A stretch of DNA of 64,000 bases from Mimachlamys varia (Eukaryota > Mollusca > Bivalvia > Pectinida > Pectinidae), in contig OX392536.1 in assembly GCA_947623455.1 (NCBI GenBank), positions 10,783,282-10,847,281 of the forward strand, given 5' to 3'. The notes under the pieces are model-generated. The model did no database searches. It was not told the origin of the DNA and saw nothing but the letters and a program-made list of their open reading frames with translations. Positions 23,527 to 36,614 of the stretch are shown piece after piece. Positions within the stretch are counted from its first letter, which is position 1. Each line of letters opens with the position of its first letter. The position numbers and the translations under genes are program-made.

Positions 23527-23706
23527 GTTCGCGTGGTTTGGTTGTCGAGTGATCGATACTGTGGGTTGCACACTCCCCTTTAACCGAACCGGAGTTCGAT
23601 TCCCGATCGGACGTTAAAAGGATCACCGTCCCGACAATGTAGGTTTTCTCCGAGTACTCTGGTTTCCTTTCACATTTTTCCTGCTTGTGTGTTACCGCGC
23701 AGACAA
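23527..23706 (+). mobile_element. tRNA-derived SINE, distinct head, shared core
   Basis: The head has TGGTTGTCGAGTGATCGA as an A-box region and GGAGTTCGATTCCC as a B box. The central segment at 23640-23673 (GGTTTTCTCCGAGTACTCT then GGTTTCCTTTCAC) is the one found in the SINEs at 18779, 25664, 43558 and 47723, while head and tail differ from those. Confidence 0.65.
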
Positions 23707-24179
23707 ACAAGACTGGAAGAACATTAATATGTATAATAAAATTTGTTTCGCCATTGTTGAAAACTACTTTTGTAATAACAGTTATTTGATTTAATATGTA
23801 CTTCCATCGCCTGCTTTGGAATACATAAGGAGGAATTGCTTCATGTTCTGGTCGCCTTGTATCGTTTACAGTTCGATATTCTCCGGAAGTGACGTATCAA
23901 ATACAATGCTCGACACGATCTCATTTACCAGAAACGTATTAAACTAGTGTCTGTCTAACATCAAGTAATTATACAGGAAGTGCTATACCTTACCGCCAGA
24001 AGCGTGTAAACACACACTGAATCGGCTATTGTCACCGCCAGACGTCACCACCATCGGTACGTAGAATTACGTCAGTGTTTGGCGCGGTTGGCAGTAAGCT
24101 TCCCTTGCCGTACTCATTTGGCCAGCCAGACGTGGTAATTGGCTGTCGTGAATGAACATGTTTACATTTTGTTAGGTCA
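23707..24179. other. Noncoding sequence
   Basis: Nothing is supported. Confidence 0.35.
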
Positions 24180-24310
24180 AATTGTTTCTCCGAGACATCA
24201 AACTCAGTCTGCTAGACATTCGAACGTCAATTCCAGGAATCGAACCCAGACCGAAAATGTAAACCGCTGCAAGCGGAATAGCGGTTACCGTCAATCAACT
24301 CAGGGTTTAA
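24180..24310 (-). mobile_element. Possible tRNA-like SINE remnant
   Basis: The minus strand carries a perfect B box, GGGTTCGATTCC (complement at 24237-24248), preceded by CCGCTATTCCGCTTGCAGCGG. The A-box end is degraded. An 85-codon plus frame (24139-24396) crosses it and is unrecognised. Confidence 0.4.
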
Positions 24311-25663
24311 GGAACTATCAGCCAGCACACGAAGTATACACAAGAATGATTTTCGTTTGTCTATCTCGGCAAACAATTAGCCGAATATCGTTCTAATATG
24401 TTTGTTATGTTTTTTTCTGCATTTATCTACGTGAAACTGTTTACATGAAACGCTTATCTATTTTTCATTTTATCATGAAACGCTTATCTATTTTTCATTT
24501 TATTGTTTGAGCGCTTTACCAGACGGCACTATAAACAGTTCATGCTATTTAAATATTTACAAAAATAGAAATAAAAAGATTGCAACAGTTCGGCATTTAC
24601 GAGCTTTTATGTTTATAAATAACAACGAAAACACGTAGAATGGATGTAACTGATTGTTCTTCCGGAACATAGAAAACAACAATAGATCGGTAACGGTATT
24701 TCTCTAAAACGTTCCGTTTGATTGCCCGTGTGGCTATATTCCGGCTGAACATCGTACTCTATATCTTCTTGTATTTATTATATCCAATCAATTTCTGCAC
24801 ATTTATGATGAATTATCAACAGAAAAGGGACTCCGACTGATTGAATTAGCGCCAATTCGATCATCATTAATTTCTTTACGTCCTTAGAAATTGTTTTTGT
24901 TTTATTTCTGTTATCAGCTGAGTCGCCATATAGATTCGTTCACGTGTACCAAAGAACATGATACAAAGCACAGTATACCACGGCGTTTCGTGTTTGCGGA
25001 TAAACCACATCTTTAAGCAAAAACGCACATGTAGACTAATAAAAAGCTAACCTTCCACGTCACGATTACTTATTGTTCCGCTCATTAAGATTTAATAACA
25101 GGCTTATTTTCTTTCTTTGAGTCTGTTTTGTAAAGTCTAGCTTTTACAAATTTTATCATGACTCAAGAAAATTCTCTACATATCTGATAACAGCAGCGAA
25201 ACAATGCAAGCGCTGTCCCAAATTATCTATCTATTGATGGGAAAAGCGTATCGTGTGTACCACCCACCGCATTCATATTTACTTACAACATTTAAAGAAG
25301 GAAAAGGGGTAGCTTATCGTAATACAAATAAATTTTATATCTTCAGCTAGACAACATAAAATCCGCAAGGAAGGTCGGAAATTATTCAAAATGCTTTCAA
25401 ACTGCTATAACTATCAACGTAATGTTTGTTTTAATGAGTCATAATTACTATTGAGTAGAAATAAAACGTTTCTGAGATGGTCTTCTAAGATTAAATTTTA
25501 GATAGCCAAGCGTCTGGGATCTATCAAATGCTGGTAACTTTTGTATATTCCTTTTTGGCACACTTAAATAATATAAGCACAATATGTTATTTTAATTTCA
25601 GATTGAATAATAATATTATCTTTAATGATGTATGCATGCATGGGTCTATGTTTGGTTTAGTTG
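24311..25663. other. Noncoding sequence with a 30-bp duplication
   Basis: Nothing is supported except two adjacent copies of a 30-bp unit starting ATGAAACGCTTATC at 24445 and 24475. Confidence 0.4.
24445..24504 (+). repeat. 30-bp tandem duplication (2 units)
   Basis: ATGAAACGCTTATCTATTT begins at 24445 and again at 24475, with near-identical remainders. Confidence 0.8.
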
Positions 25664-25862
25664 GGTTTTTTTTTTTGTTACGTCCTTTTAACAGCCGTTG
25701 TCATTTAAGGATGTGTAAGGTTATGGAGGTGGAGGAAAGTCGGAGTACCCGGAGAAAACAAAACACCGACTTACGGTCAGTATCTGGCAACTGCCCCACG
25801 TGGATTTCGAACTTGCAACCTAGAGGTGGAGGGCTAGTGGTAGAAAGTTGTCCTACGGTATG
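25664..25862 (-). mobile_element. tRNA-Ser/Leu-derived SINE, 5'-truncated
   Basis: On the minus strand it runs from the middle of the tRNA-like head (the A box is lost), through the B box (GCAAGTTCGAAATCC) and the shared core (complement of GGAGGAAAGTCGGAGTACCC, 25731-25750), to an A-rich tail (T-run 25666-25676 on the plus strand). Same family as 18779-19008 and 47723-47934. The 126-codon plus frame crossing it (25528-25908) is incidental. Confidence 0.7.
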
Positions 25863-26720
25863 GTATACGTGTGAGTCTGGGGATCTGATCCGTCTAAAAC
25901 AACATTAAATTTCTACTCGAGTTGGACTCAAGTCAACTCCTAAATATTGCAGGAACTAGAAATTGCCCTATATTTATTAGACAATTTAACTATGTCAGTA
26001 ATAACATTTTAAATATTTAGAATATTTTACAGGTTCACGCATGCAATATACGTCATGCAATAAAAATAAATTTAACAAAACTGCATTTTTGGGAAATTAA
26101 ACATTGCCGTTTTACGATCTCTAAATGAATCTCCTATCGTTAACAGCGCATAGAAACACTCTCAATTAGCTAAAAATAGTCCACCATGTTTTGTCAGCAC
26201 ACTTTGCTGCGTATGGAATTATAGTGGTATGTATTACGAAGTTAATTTCTATACAGGAGCTGGCTTTGTTGAAATATATTAAGGTATAATACATAATGCT
26301 TAGATGCATCTAAAAGAAAATAGCAATTTTCTTTACAGTAGAGTCGATTACCCAAAGGAGATAAACTAGATAGAATCCGAATTCGGCTTGATCAATTTGT
26401 CTTACATAAACAATGAAAGATTATCGTCAATTAATACGGAAGTATATTATACTTAACAATATCAGAGTAAATAAATACTTCCATTTCGTCTACTTAGGCG
26501 GTCTACAATAGCCGCACAAACTAATTCGCTGCTTCTCACCACCGTATAGGACTCGCACAACTCAGCCTATCACTAAGTGTTCGACCGTATGATTATAGTC
26601 TCTACCAAAATTTGTTCTGGCTAAGTACAGCGATTCTGAGTAATCTAGATAGTTAATATTGTTGAAATATATTGTATAGAATGAAATCTGCAGATATTCT
26701 ACTTAACTAAAATGTATAAT
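25863..26720. other. Noncoding sequence
   Basis: Nothing is supported. Confidence 0.35.
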
Positions 26721-26826
26721 TTTGGTAGATTTAGATATGTGATGGCGGATTGTTATGGGGTCAAAAGTCAGAAGGTGTTCCCGTCTCATTTCACCGGTTT
26801 GACATGTAAACTTCCGGTTGTCAGAA
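26721..26826 (+). repeat. Dispersed repeat B, partial copy 2
   Basis: It matches 38484-38580: TTTGGTAGATTT, ATATGTGATGG, ATGGGGTCAAAA, GTTCCCGTC, CATTTCA, CGGTTTG and AACTTC in the same order. It stops where a SINE on the minus strand begins at about 26847. Confidence 0.65.
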
Positions 26827-26846
26827 GCAGACGCCTGTAGCGAGCC

Positions 26847-27212
26847 AAAAAAAAAACCAATTCGAGGTTATTATATTCCGCTTTATCACGAGCTTGAAGG
26901 CCGTCTCAAAGCGATTTACAAATTATTATCAGTTGTTATAGGGCCTTAGCAACCAGCCAATATCGTTCTCAACTCTCCGTGGAGCATATAACCGGTGCTG
27001 CCATTTCGGGGTTTACAGCTACATACTATAGCATTCTACAATTTCTAGCACTAATCAACCACGTACTCATTTACAGCTGAGTAGACTGGTAAAAACGGGG
27101 TAAAATATCTTGCTCAAGGATACAATACAAGTACCATGGCCGGGACTCGAACTCGGAACCATTCGATTACGAGCTCGGCGTCCTACCACTTGACCACTGT
27201 GCCTCCTTGCCA
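26847..27212 (-). mobile_element. tRNA-derived SINE with V/Deu-like central segment
   Basis: On the minus strand, the A box is CAGTGGTCAAGTGGTAGG and the B box is CGAGTTCGAGTCCC (complement at 27142-27156). The phrase ATCCTTGAGCAAGATATTTT (27105-27124) resembles the TTGAGCAAGxCACTTxACC segment common in animal SINEs. The 3' part, CGCTTTGAGACGGCCTTCAA then GATAAAGCGGAATATAAT, ends at a 10-base A-run on the plus strand (26847-26856). About 366 bp, apparently full length. I assign the family resemblance from memory. Confidence 0.65.
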
Positions 27213-30200
27213 CGCCAGAATGCCTCGACATCCTTCATGAAATGGCTTTTGAAGCTTCTGCCATGTATGTTACACCAATACAAAGTTCTATAGTTGCATA
27301 TTTTACATTTAGACGGAGTTTTACATCCCATACTTATACATTGTAATTGACTTTTGGAGTCATTTGGACCACATTGATGGCATTTTTTTCAGGGTTCTAG
27401 CTAAATATGAGTGGCCCTCATAGTATTTGTTGTTTTAAGTCTTATACATCATAAATTTAGGTTTGGGGACTGGGTTTTTTTCGAGCTGTCATTTCAAAAG
27501 GTCCTGGAGACCTATATGTTCAGTTTTAAGGGGTTATTTTATATAACTGAAAATGGGAGTATTTGGAGCAGGTTTCAGCTTCATGTGAAACACCGATTTA
27601 GAAATGTTAAAATTTTCATTTTGTATTCTTTAAATTTTGTGATAAAATATTGACCAACATTTCTATTTTCTCTACACCAAAAACCCTTCCATTGAGTTTC
27701 TTCTGTGCTCTCTATTTTAGGTAGCCAAGGGAAGAACGAAAATGGTTCTCTGAATGTCCTCTAAAATATAAGGACGATTTACATGTTCTTGCTATCATGC
27801 AATACCTACATGTACCACATATATGTATTCGTTATTTTTTCTGGTTCCTCTCTTTCAACATCTGCCAACTAAATTGTGCCCGTAATGTAATATTTAATTG
27901 AAGTATATCTATACTCTATAAAGTACATGCAGTATACACTGCATTGCAGGGCATAAAAACATAAGTTAAAGTACTGAGGAAACTTACTGAAATGCATGAC
28001 AATACAAATAATGGACCTCCAAGAATCCTTGGTGCGGGGTTTGCGGGTCAAACTTTATAATAGAGGGTGGGTGTAACCTACTCTTTGTACGTATATTTTG
28101 CAATAAATTGGCACCTAAAAAAATATCATATAATTTGCCTACAGAAAAATAATACCTATTTAAAACTGTTAATGCTACAATAGAATGAATGGTTTACAAG
28201 CAATCGGAAATTTGTGCTGAATATAATATTCCGCACTTTAAAATCATAACCTTGTTTTTTTCTATCAAACATAAAATGTTTTTTTTCTTAATAGACCATA
28301 CCATACTAACCCTTCTATCATGCATAATCATTGATCAATCTACATGCGAGTCCCGAGTCCGGTACTCATAAAATTATGAAAGGACTCATAGAAATTCTGG
28401 AAATACTTCAATTTAACATTGTGGGACCCATAGTTTTCGGCAATATTTACAAAAACGTCATATGGAAATAGATTGTTAATAGACTGCTGTATAAAACATG
28501 TATATACAAGATTTACTAATATAAAGCAATGTATGTTTCTAGGCCACCATTTTCCAGGAAGGAAGTCCGGAATAATAGCACGTGCTCGAAGCGGACCCTC
28601 TCCAGTATAATTATTTGTATGATATTTAAAAGAACGTTTTAGCATAATCACCCGTCTGTTCTTTGAATGACGCATTTAGGATGTTGTTAAGGTCAAGTTA
28701 AGAACTGTAATGTTCTGCAGATATTTACATTAAATTAAAAAGTAAGGAAATATCATCTGGAACATGGCCTATATTCAATGTATGTACATGTAACGCTTCT
28801 TGAAGTTACGTGGTATATATATGTAATAATGTGCAAGATGTATCGTTTTCAGCTGGCACTGAATATACAGCTGTACTGTAACTAGAATGTGTCTTGTCAT
28901 GTAAAATATAGACTGATTTAAATAACTTCGGATATCAAACTCTTGAATTCTTGATAATCTAGCTACACTGCACAGAACAAATTCTAAACGGAACTCACCA
29001 CACAAGTCCAACAAGTTTGAAATGCATACCTTAACTGCTGAAACTTCTCCGTCTCATCTCTATAGTCCTGCTTGCCAATGCACCCAACGTACCCTTGACA
29101 TACAACTAATCGTGACGTCATAATTGACACTTATGACGTCGACTGATTATGATGACGTAACGTTAACTTTATAAAACAACCAAAATAAAAGTACACGTAT
29201 ACATGTACGGTACTTTTTGTTTTCAGTTTCGCTCTGGTGAACAATCTAGCATTTGACTCAAGGGAAATTCAAGAAGTTTAAAATGAAAATTTGAAAACAT
29301 CAAACAAAAATCGTAACGAGGATGCATGCGGAAATGATCCTTACCGCTGTGTTCCGGTCATTCACATTTTAACTTTTCACTTCTGAGATCACTGGTTACA
29401 GATACCAAGCCCACTAAACACTGCTGCGGATGGGTCCCTTTCCACTTAATATTAATGTCATATGATCGAATATATAACGAGATCATTTTGATAACGGATT
29501 CCACAAAAGTCGGTCTCGTATGATCCATTACACAGTATCGGTTACCTCCAGTTTTGATGAGAATAATGATTCTCGAATAGATCCTTGATGTTCTATAACG
29601 GTTTTAATGAGGGCAGTCTTGTTTACGCATCATTATTGCTTACATGCTAGTACAACAACTGCCTGGGCAAGTTAATACACATTGGATCAAGTAACAGTCC
29701 GTAACTTCATGTTCCTAATATCATACGGAGAAATATTCTGAAGTAGTTATCGTTACTTTTCTCTTACAGTAATGAGGAACTCGCTTAAATGTCATCAATC
29801 CCACCCAACCTCAAAGTGTAGACTGGCTTAGCACATTGATACAGAATAAAGCGCCCAGAAGTATGATTGGGGCGATGATACGGATGCTGTACGATTTGTT
29901 ATGGTGCTGTTGTATAGCGTCGTGTGTAAGTACATATTTATTTACACAACAATACTAACATCCCAAACACAGCTGGTCCCATTAGACTTGCTCAGCAACA
30001 GCAGCCGACAATCGGTAAGTAATGGTCAACAGTATTTATAGCACCGGACACTCCAAGCTTTGTTAGGTCGTTTGTACAATATATATAACATACACACATA
30101 TACATGTTCATATGCATGGAAACTGCGAGATTGGCAATAGCTCGACTGTTCGGTTTTTGTTGATATTGAAACAATATTGGGAAATAAAATTGATACTTCC

Positions 30201-33200
30201 TAAGTCTGATCCTGACAAGGCGTGGCACTGTTAAATGTACAATGTACATACTGATTTAACAGTGTGGTTCCGATTAGTTCGTGTACAGCCATTACATATC
30301 CTTATACGTCCGCCTTACACTGAATGTGAAACAAACGTCAATTATGTATTTGAATACATACTGCTAAGTAAACTACGCTTGGTTATAAATTTGAATGAAC
30401 ACATCTTATAGTTATTCAAGCTTTACTGCATCCATTATAGAATTGGCCCACGTGACCTACTGTGTTTATAATCATGATTTAGAGCGTATCGTCCCTTAGT
30501 GCTTTCCTACGGCTGACATGTGTTAATTGTACACATCAGTGGATCACTGGCTTATTAATTATATATAGGTATAATATAGTGTAGTATCGGCTTGTACACA
30601 GGTATTAAAACCATAATCCGCTCTTAAAAGCACGAATTCATTGAATGTAGCGCCAAGCAAATTAATAATAAATACGGCAATATATTTCGTGTGATATTTT
30701 TGAAATTTAAAAAAACACACACACAAATAAAACGAATAAACAAGAGTACTGCAGTGTGTTTATGTTGAAATTTAAAAGTGGCATAAGATATTTTCACTTT
30801 GACGCTCGTTAAATCCATTACTTTGCACAAACATTTTTGATATTTATAAACAAATCTCATACAACAGTTTTATTTATTTTCTTTCTTCAAAATTTAGAAA
30901 AAAAGAGGGCGTCACGAATGAACAACATTTATTGTGCCATGAATGACATATCATCTAGAAGCTTGACAAGATCGAAGTTATATCAATCTAAGGATACGTA
31001 CTATTAGAAATTGACAGCACCAACATTAGTACATGAGTTAGTGTGTAATCAAGGCGTAGAAATGGTTTACGGCCATCAAATCAGACGTATTGTACAGTCA
31101 TTAAAGAACAATGATACCGCCGAGGTTTGTCAGGTTAGCTAATTAGAAGTGTTGCTCCCCGAAGATATCCGAACGCCTTTTACTCAACTCTTTACATTAA
31201 TAGTAATTTTTGTAGGCCTATATCAATTGCTCTAATAATTACGACGTGTATCGATTTTATCAATGTGTTTGAAGAAAATCAAATTGGTCAATGAACTTTC
31301 TTTATTTTGTTTTGAACGTTTTTAGATTTTTACAAATTTGATTTATACGTCTCTGCTAGTACATTATAGGGTTTCTCAGCTGTTGTTTACGATTATTTCT
31401 ATTGACATCTCATGGAGAATCAACAACACAGACAACAATATTGCACATATGCCATAAATCTTTTTGTTGCGGAATACGGATCGTGGTGTCCGTTCTGGTT
31501 TGAATATTAGATATACCCGTAGCCTGGCCGGAAATGCGTTATCTCCAACAGACAACTGATTTTACACAACAATCCTCGACGACACGTACAATGTAACGAT
31601 GTCTTACATAATACTCGATCGATTTCTCGGCCTAGAGGCTGTAAAGTTGTTTGGAGCGTGCCGTCAACGTAAACATTTTGATAGCGTTTTTCTTTCGATT
31701 TTCAATAAATCGCTTGCAGGTAGACACACACGTTTCCCCCTTCAACCGTTGATATAGTGCTGTCACGGTATTTGAAACGAACGCACCCAGAAAAAAAGAT
31801 GGCCAACGGAAATGAAATACATTTTAATGATGTTGATATGAAATCAATTTCTTATTTTTCGACTGAAAGTTTAATGCAGAACAGAATACTCGCGATTTCA
31901 GCATGAAGCAAATTAGCACTAATTTGTCTCTGATAAAACTGCAAAGGTGATATGAAATAAGGTCGAAAATCAATATTTGGATAGCAAAAATCATTTTTTT
32001 GGCTGCTACACCTTGGCCAATACACATAATAGACAAAGCTTACATTAAAAAATCCTTCCGTATATACAATTTGAAAGAATTTAATCGCAATGCATATACT
32101 TAAATGTTTATAGATCGTTAATTGGCATTGCTTGAAATTGATTACCGTTTGTACATATAGCTACATTAACATGTTTATTTCATGTTGTAAATTTGAAAGA
32201 TGATACATTTCAGGTCAATCTATCATCATGAAGTTTAGATACGTGTAGCCGAGTACATGGTGGCGACACATATCTATTTCTACGTCTACAACCGAAGTCC
32301 TTTGATCGATGACCCGGAACCTCTCTACATTTATCATGTCATCAATGTGATGGATTTCGGTATCCACCCGTAACAGTACCGTACACGAGAACTAATTAAT
32401 TGGAAGAGATCGGTGTTCGCATCTCAATTAGTTAGAAATGATCGGTGTTTGTATCACTATTAACAAGTGTTTTAGAATAAGACGATATTTTATCGTTTCT
32501 CAGCAGACGTCACCCTGTACAAAGGCGTTAGCGTTGTTGTCTTCGCGTGTGGGCTGTTTGGCGGGGAATAATCGGCAATATGATGAACGCGCGTGTAGAT
32601 CAAAACCATTGTACGTATACTCCAAATACTTACGGGACACTTACATATAGATTTACTTAAAACAAGGAACTTAGGTTCAATGAGTGAGCTTTCTCACCAC
32701 CTATGCCTAAATTGTTCTTGTATCTGTTTATGCATGACATCTTGAACAAATTGGCGAGAAGGTAAAAAATCAATTTTATAATGTTTTGTTTGATGTCTTT
32801 GTCGGCCATCGATGCTGAGACGATACATATCCATGTATATATACTTCACGAGACTGAGGCTGTCGGTAGGTGGCGCTAGATGGATGGCCTCGCGCACTGT
32901 TAGTGTGATAAATACGCAGCGCCGCCGTGCGGACGGACATGTAAAGTTTAATAGAGGTAATCTGTATTATCCTAGGATATTGCAGACGTCTATGTCTTTT
33001 AAAACTCTACATCAATAGATAGGTTAGCTTAAGACAAAAGAATGCTTGATGAACAATAAATTTATTATATTTATCTGCACATTTCGTATAATTTCATAGC
33101 TAAATCACTTTCCAATTATCAAACTTAAGTACACTTTCATAACAGCTGAACAAAACATGAGATAAATTGGCATTTGGTTTATTTCCAAATAAACAAGTCA

Positions 33201-33792
33201 AGCTGACAATTGTCCCTCATTTCATCGGAAGCTCTTCGCGGCGAGGGTGACGTCACGGCTATTAAACGTAAGTCAAATGGCCCGGAGTTTAATAGTAACA
33301 TGCACACTTACGTAACAATCAGAGGGTGTTCCGGGAGAACTGGCGGCGCTTGATCCGCGGATGATAGTCACTCGGGTATCATCACGGACACGTTTAAAGA
33401 GATATTCTTCGGCATAATTGTTCCAGGGACGCAAGGAGAGATAATGGTCAGAGACAGGCCTACCGTTTTTAGAACGTAATGATGAAAAGGAGATTAAGAT
33501 ACCACCTCAACGGACCGACGGAACTGATGAGAAATTCTATATTTAGGTCTAACTGTTGATGTAGCAAAAACACATCAAGTATAATATAAAAAACAGTACT
33601 GTTAGTCAACAAGTACGATAGACCACGGTAAAGGGACCATGTAATCGCCATAGTATAACCATACTGAATACTAGAGCTGAAGTAAGCATTCAAATGTGTT
33701 GATATTGTATGGTATTTAAAGCCTACATAAATGCTTTACAACATAAATCATAATATATACAAGAAGAGGAAAGGGTCTGGTCGATCGTCGGT
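27213..33792. other. Long noncoding stretch (6.6 kb) between two SINEs
   Basis: The largest frames are 111 codons (28340-28675, minus), 85 (29992-30249, minus), 80 (27411-27653) and 79 (28775-29014, minus). None shows a domain, signal peptide pattern or codon bias that I recognise, and the AT content is high. There is a short CA run at 30715-30725. Three CRE-like sites cluster at 29113-29160. It could be a long intron or intergenic DNA. Confidence 0.4.
29113..29160. promoter_or_regulatory. Three CRE-like sites about two helical turns apart
   Basis: TGACGTCA at 29113, TGACGTC at 29134 and TGACGTAA at 29153 lie 21 and 19 bp apart. CREB/ATF-family bZIP factors bind such sequences. No transcript start is evident nearby, so function is not shown. 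Confidence 0.35.
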
Positions 33793-33890
33793 GACCAGAA
33801 AGCTCAATTGGTAGAGCGTTCGTGTCGAGTTCCGTGGTACCCGAGGGCTCGACCCTCGCGTCTGGCCGTGCATTATTCAACCCCTGTTAC
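33793..33890 (+). mobile_element. tRNA-like SINE head, third copy of the 11443 family
   Basis: GACCAGA...TCTGGCC acceptor halves enclose GCTCAATTGGTAGAGC (D arm) and CGAGG-GCTCGAC-CCTCG (T arm with B box) over 75 nt. The anticodon arm does not pair. The trailing GTGCATT...CCCTGTTACA is shared with 11443. It is a pseudo-tRNA, not a functional one. Confidence 0.6.
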
Positions 33891-34599
33891 ATTTGCAAAC
33901 CTGTGTCATTCACGTAAGACTTAAATACACACAGTTCAATTCCGATATTTACATTTTACAGAATTTTATAATTATGCATTAAGATGTTTCCTACTTGATC
34001 CATTGCAAGAAAATCCATTTTTCAATGGAGTTCAAAGGTATCAAAGGTTACAATTATTGACGTCATAATAATGTTGACGTCAAAATGAGAACCATGATAT
34101 TTACAGCCTATAACAGTACAATCTGAATTTGGTTTGTCCTGTAATATCAATTCAATACAGTGGTAAATGAACCACTTTTAAAACAACCATAAATTGAAGA
34201 ATACATATACTGACACTGCTTATTTGAGTGTTATTAGAAAAAAAAGTATAATATGTTGGCTAAATCTGTGCAACTTTCTTTTTTAAAAGACGCAAGGTCA
34301 ATGAATTCTTTTTTCAGGCCTGATGCTTCTAAATAAACTGGCTCGCTTTGGGATCTTCAATTGGTTATCGGACCCTATAAAACACTGCTATATCGTAAAA
34401 ATGATGACCCGAGAAAGATATAAAACGCCAGGTGTCCACGAACCAATCAGGTTCTGAAAATCTGACAATATCCTCCCCAATTATCTCTTAAAACAGATTC
34501 AAAATCCATCAAAACAACCCAAACCCCTATCTGTGTTGTCAATATTTACATTCAAATTCTGTATCATCTTTGAAGCTGGGAGTAAAGGTAGATAACCCG
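33891..34599. other. Noncoding sequence
   Basis: Two perfect palindromic CRE sites at 34058 and 34075 lie 17 bp apart. Nothing else is supported. Confidence 0.4.
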
Positions 34600-34726
34600 A
34601 CCTTCACACACAATCGACTACACTTCCGGTGATTGACACGCACGCCAAATCTACTACACTTCCGGTGATTGACACGCACGCCCAATCTACTACACTTCCG
34701 GTGAATGACATGCGTGCCGACTACCA
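34600..34726 (+). repeat. 36-bp tandem repeat (3 units) carrying ACTTCCGG
   Basis: CACTTCCGGTGATTGACACG begins at 34621, and the same phrase recurs 36 and 72 bp later, the last unit being diverged. Each unit contains CACTTCCGGTG, an ETS-type consensus. The minus strand is open for 62 codons because 36 is a multiple of three; this is not a gene. Confidence 0.85.
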
Positions 34727-35783
34727 CGGCAATCCGCCATTGTATGTTTTCTTCTACTTATATCCTGATGGTCACTTTCATCTTGTCAGCTCCTAACTCG
34801 AGATAGGTATCTAATGAAACTCTATGTCTACGGAACATATTCAGACGCCATAGAAATATACTGTCTGTTTAATCTTCCTAAATGTTCACATTTTTAATAG
34901 AATGTTTATTTTTGGATCAACCGGAAACTGGTTAAACTCGTATCATATAACGGCGATATATATACTGCCGGGAAGACAAGTGATATAGGTTTGTAAAATC
35001 ATGCTCAGCATAAAACATGTAAAATGATTCTTCATTACAACACGACCACTAAGACCACACCCCTAGCCAGATACAACTTTATCAAGTAACAAGATGCCTA
35101 GTTGCATACCACGCCAATTCCATATTGCCAAATATTAAAAATAAACTGCATAGCATCGCCCCGTTCTAAATTTTCAATTTGCTTCGCCATAGCTACGCTG
35201 AATATCGTACAGATTCGTCCCTTTATGTTTTAGTATTTAAGATTGTGTCTTGACCGTATATGATTACAATTATGTAGTCTTTGATTGTCCTAATCTGACT
35301 TATCAATAGCGTTTGTTTATGAAAATATTGTCGAAGAACATCAGTCGAAACTTAAAATTCAAATCACGTCATCATTTGATGTTTTGCTTCCGTTTTATAA
35401 ATAAAAGCATCTATAAAATCTTTACTTCATGGCATTATGTAAATTCTAGACAGTTTCACCACTAAATACAGTTTAACAAAAAATAAGTAAATGCACAACC
35501 TGCATGTCGCGTCAATGTAAGTGTCTCGTTTTTACAAACAATAAAAACAGAATTATTATCCAAATGCCAACCATTGCCGGAAGTGGTCACGGACATGCTC
35601 ACCAAATACATGTGGGCATACTCTGTGAATCAGTCCTCATATTGTCATATTTTGACCAGTTGTCGACATAGACGAGTCGTAGGTCGATGACAGAACAGAG
35701 GTCACCCTTTCAAATGTCATTGATCGAACAATTTCAAAAGCAGTCTTATAACCTTGTTTATGCAATCCTGAAACTGGTTGATT
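34727..35783. other. Noncoding sequence
   Basis: Nothing is supported. A 62-codon minus frame (35637-35825) runs into the next array. Confidence 0.35.
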
Positions 35784-36614
35784 CACACCATGACCAATAT
35801 CGGAATTTATTTCACACCATGACAAATATCGGAATTTATTTCACACCATGACCAATATCGGAATTTATTTCACACCATGACAAATATCGGAATTTATTTC
35901 ACACCATGACCAATATCGGAATTTATTTCACACCATGACAAATATCGGAATTTATTTCACACCATGACCAATATCGGAATTTATTTCACACCATGACAAA
36001 TATCGGAATTTATTTCACACCATGACCAATATCGGAATTTATTTCACACCATGACAAATATCGGAATTTATTTCACACCATGACAAATATCGGAATTTAT
36101 TTCACATCATTACAAATATCGGAATTTATTTCACACCATGACCAATATCGGAATTTATTTCACACCATGACCAATATCGGAATTTATTTCACACCATGAC
36201 AAACATTGGAATTTATTTCACACCATGACCAATATCGGAATTTATTTCACATCATTACAAATATCGGAATTTATTTCACACCATGACAAATATCGGAATT
36301 TATTTCACATCATTACAAATATCGGAATATATTTCACATCATTACAAATATCGGAATTTATTTCACACCATGACAAATATCGGAATTTATTTCACACCAT
36401 GACAAATATCGGAATTTATTTCACACCATGACAAATATCGGAATTTATTTCACATCATTACAAATATAGGAATTTATTTCACACCCATGACAAACACTTG
36501 AATTTGTTTCACACCATTACAAATATTGGAATTTATTTCACACCATTACAAATATCGGAATTTATTTCACACCATGACAAACATTGGAATTTATTTCACA
36601 CCATGACCAATATC
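35784..36614 (+). repeat. 29-bp tandem array (about 29 units), ACACCATGAC type
   Basis: The 29-bp unit has the landmarks CACCATGAC(C/A)AATATCGG and AATTTATTTC. In the first 250 bp CCAATATC and CAAATATC units alternate, a 58-bp dimer. CATCATTACAAAT units appear further right. The unit length equals that of the 14.4-16.4 kb arrays but the sequence is unrelated. A 68-codon plus frame is a by-product. Confidence 0.94.

Noticed and set aside
25528..25908. A 126-codon plus frame
   Set aside because: It runs antisense through a SINE at 25664-25862.
28340..28675. A 111-codon minus frame, the longest outside repeats together with 41286-41615 (109 codons)
   Set aside because: No domain, no conserved motif and AT-driven composition. 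The length is near chance expectation for 64 kb in six frames.
30715..30725. CA-run as a possible Z-DNA or regulatory tract
   Set aside because: Only about five dinucleotides; too short to claim anything.
33793..33867. Functional tRNA gene
   Set aside because: The anticodon stem does not pair and the same body follows related pseudo-tRNAs at 11443 and 11692; a SINE head explains it better.
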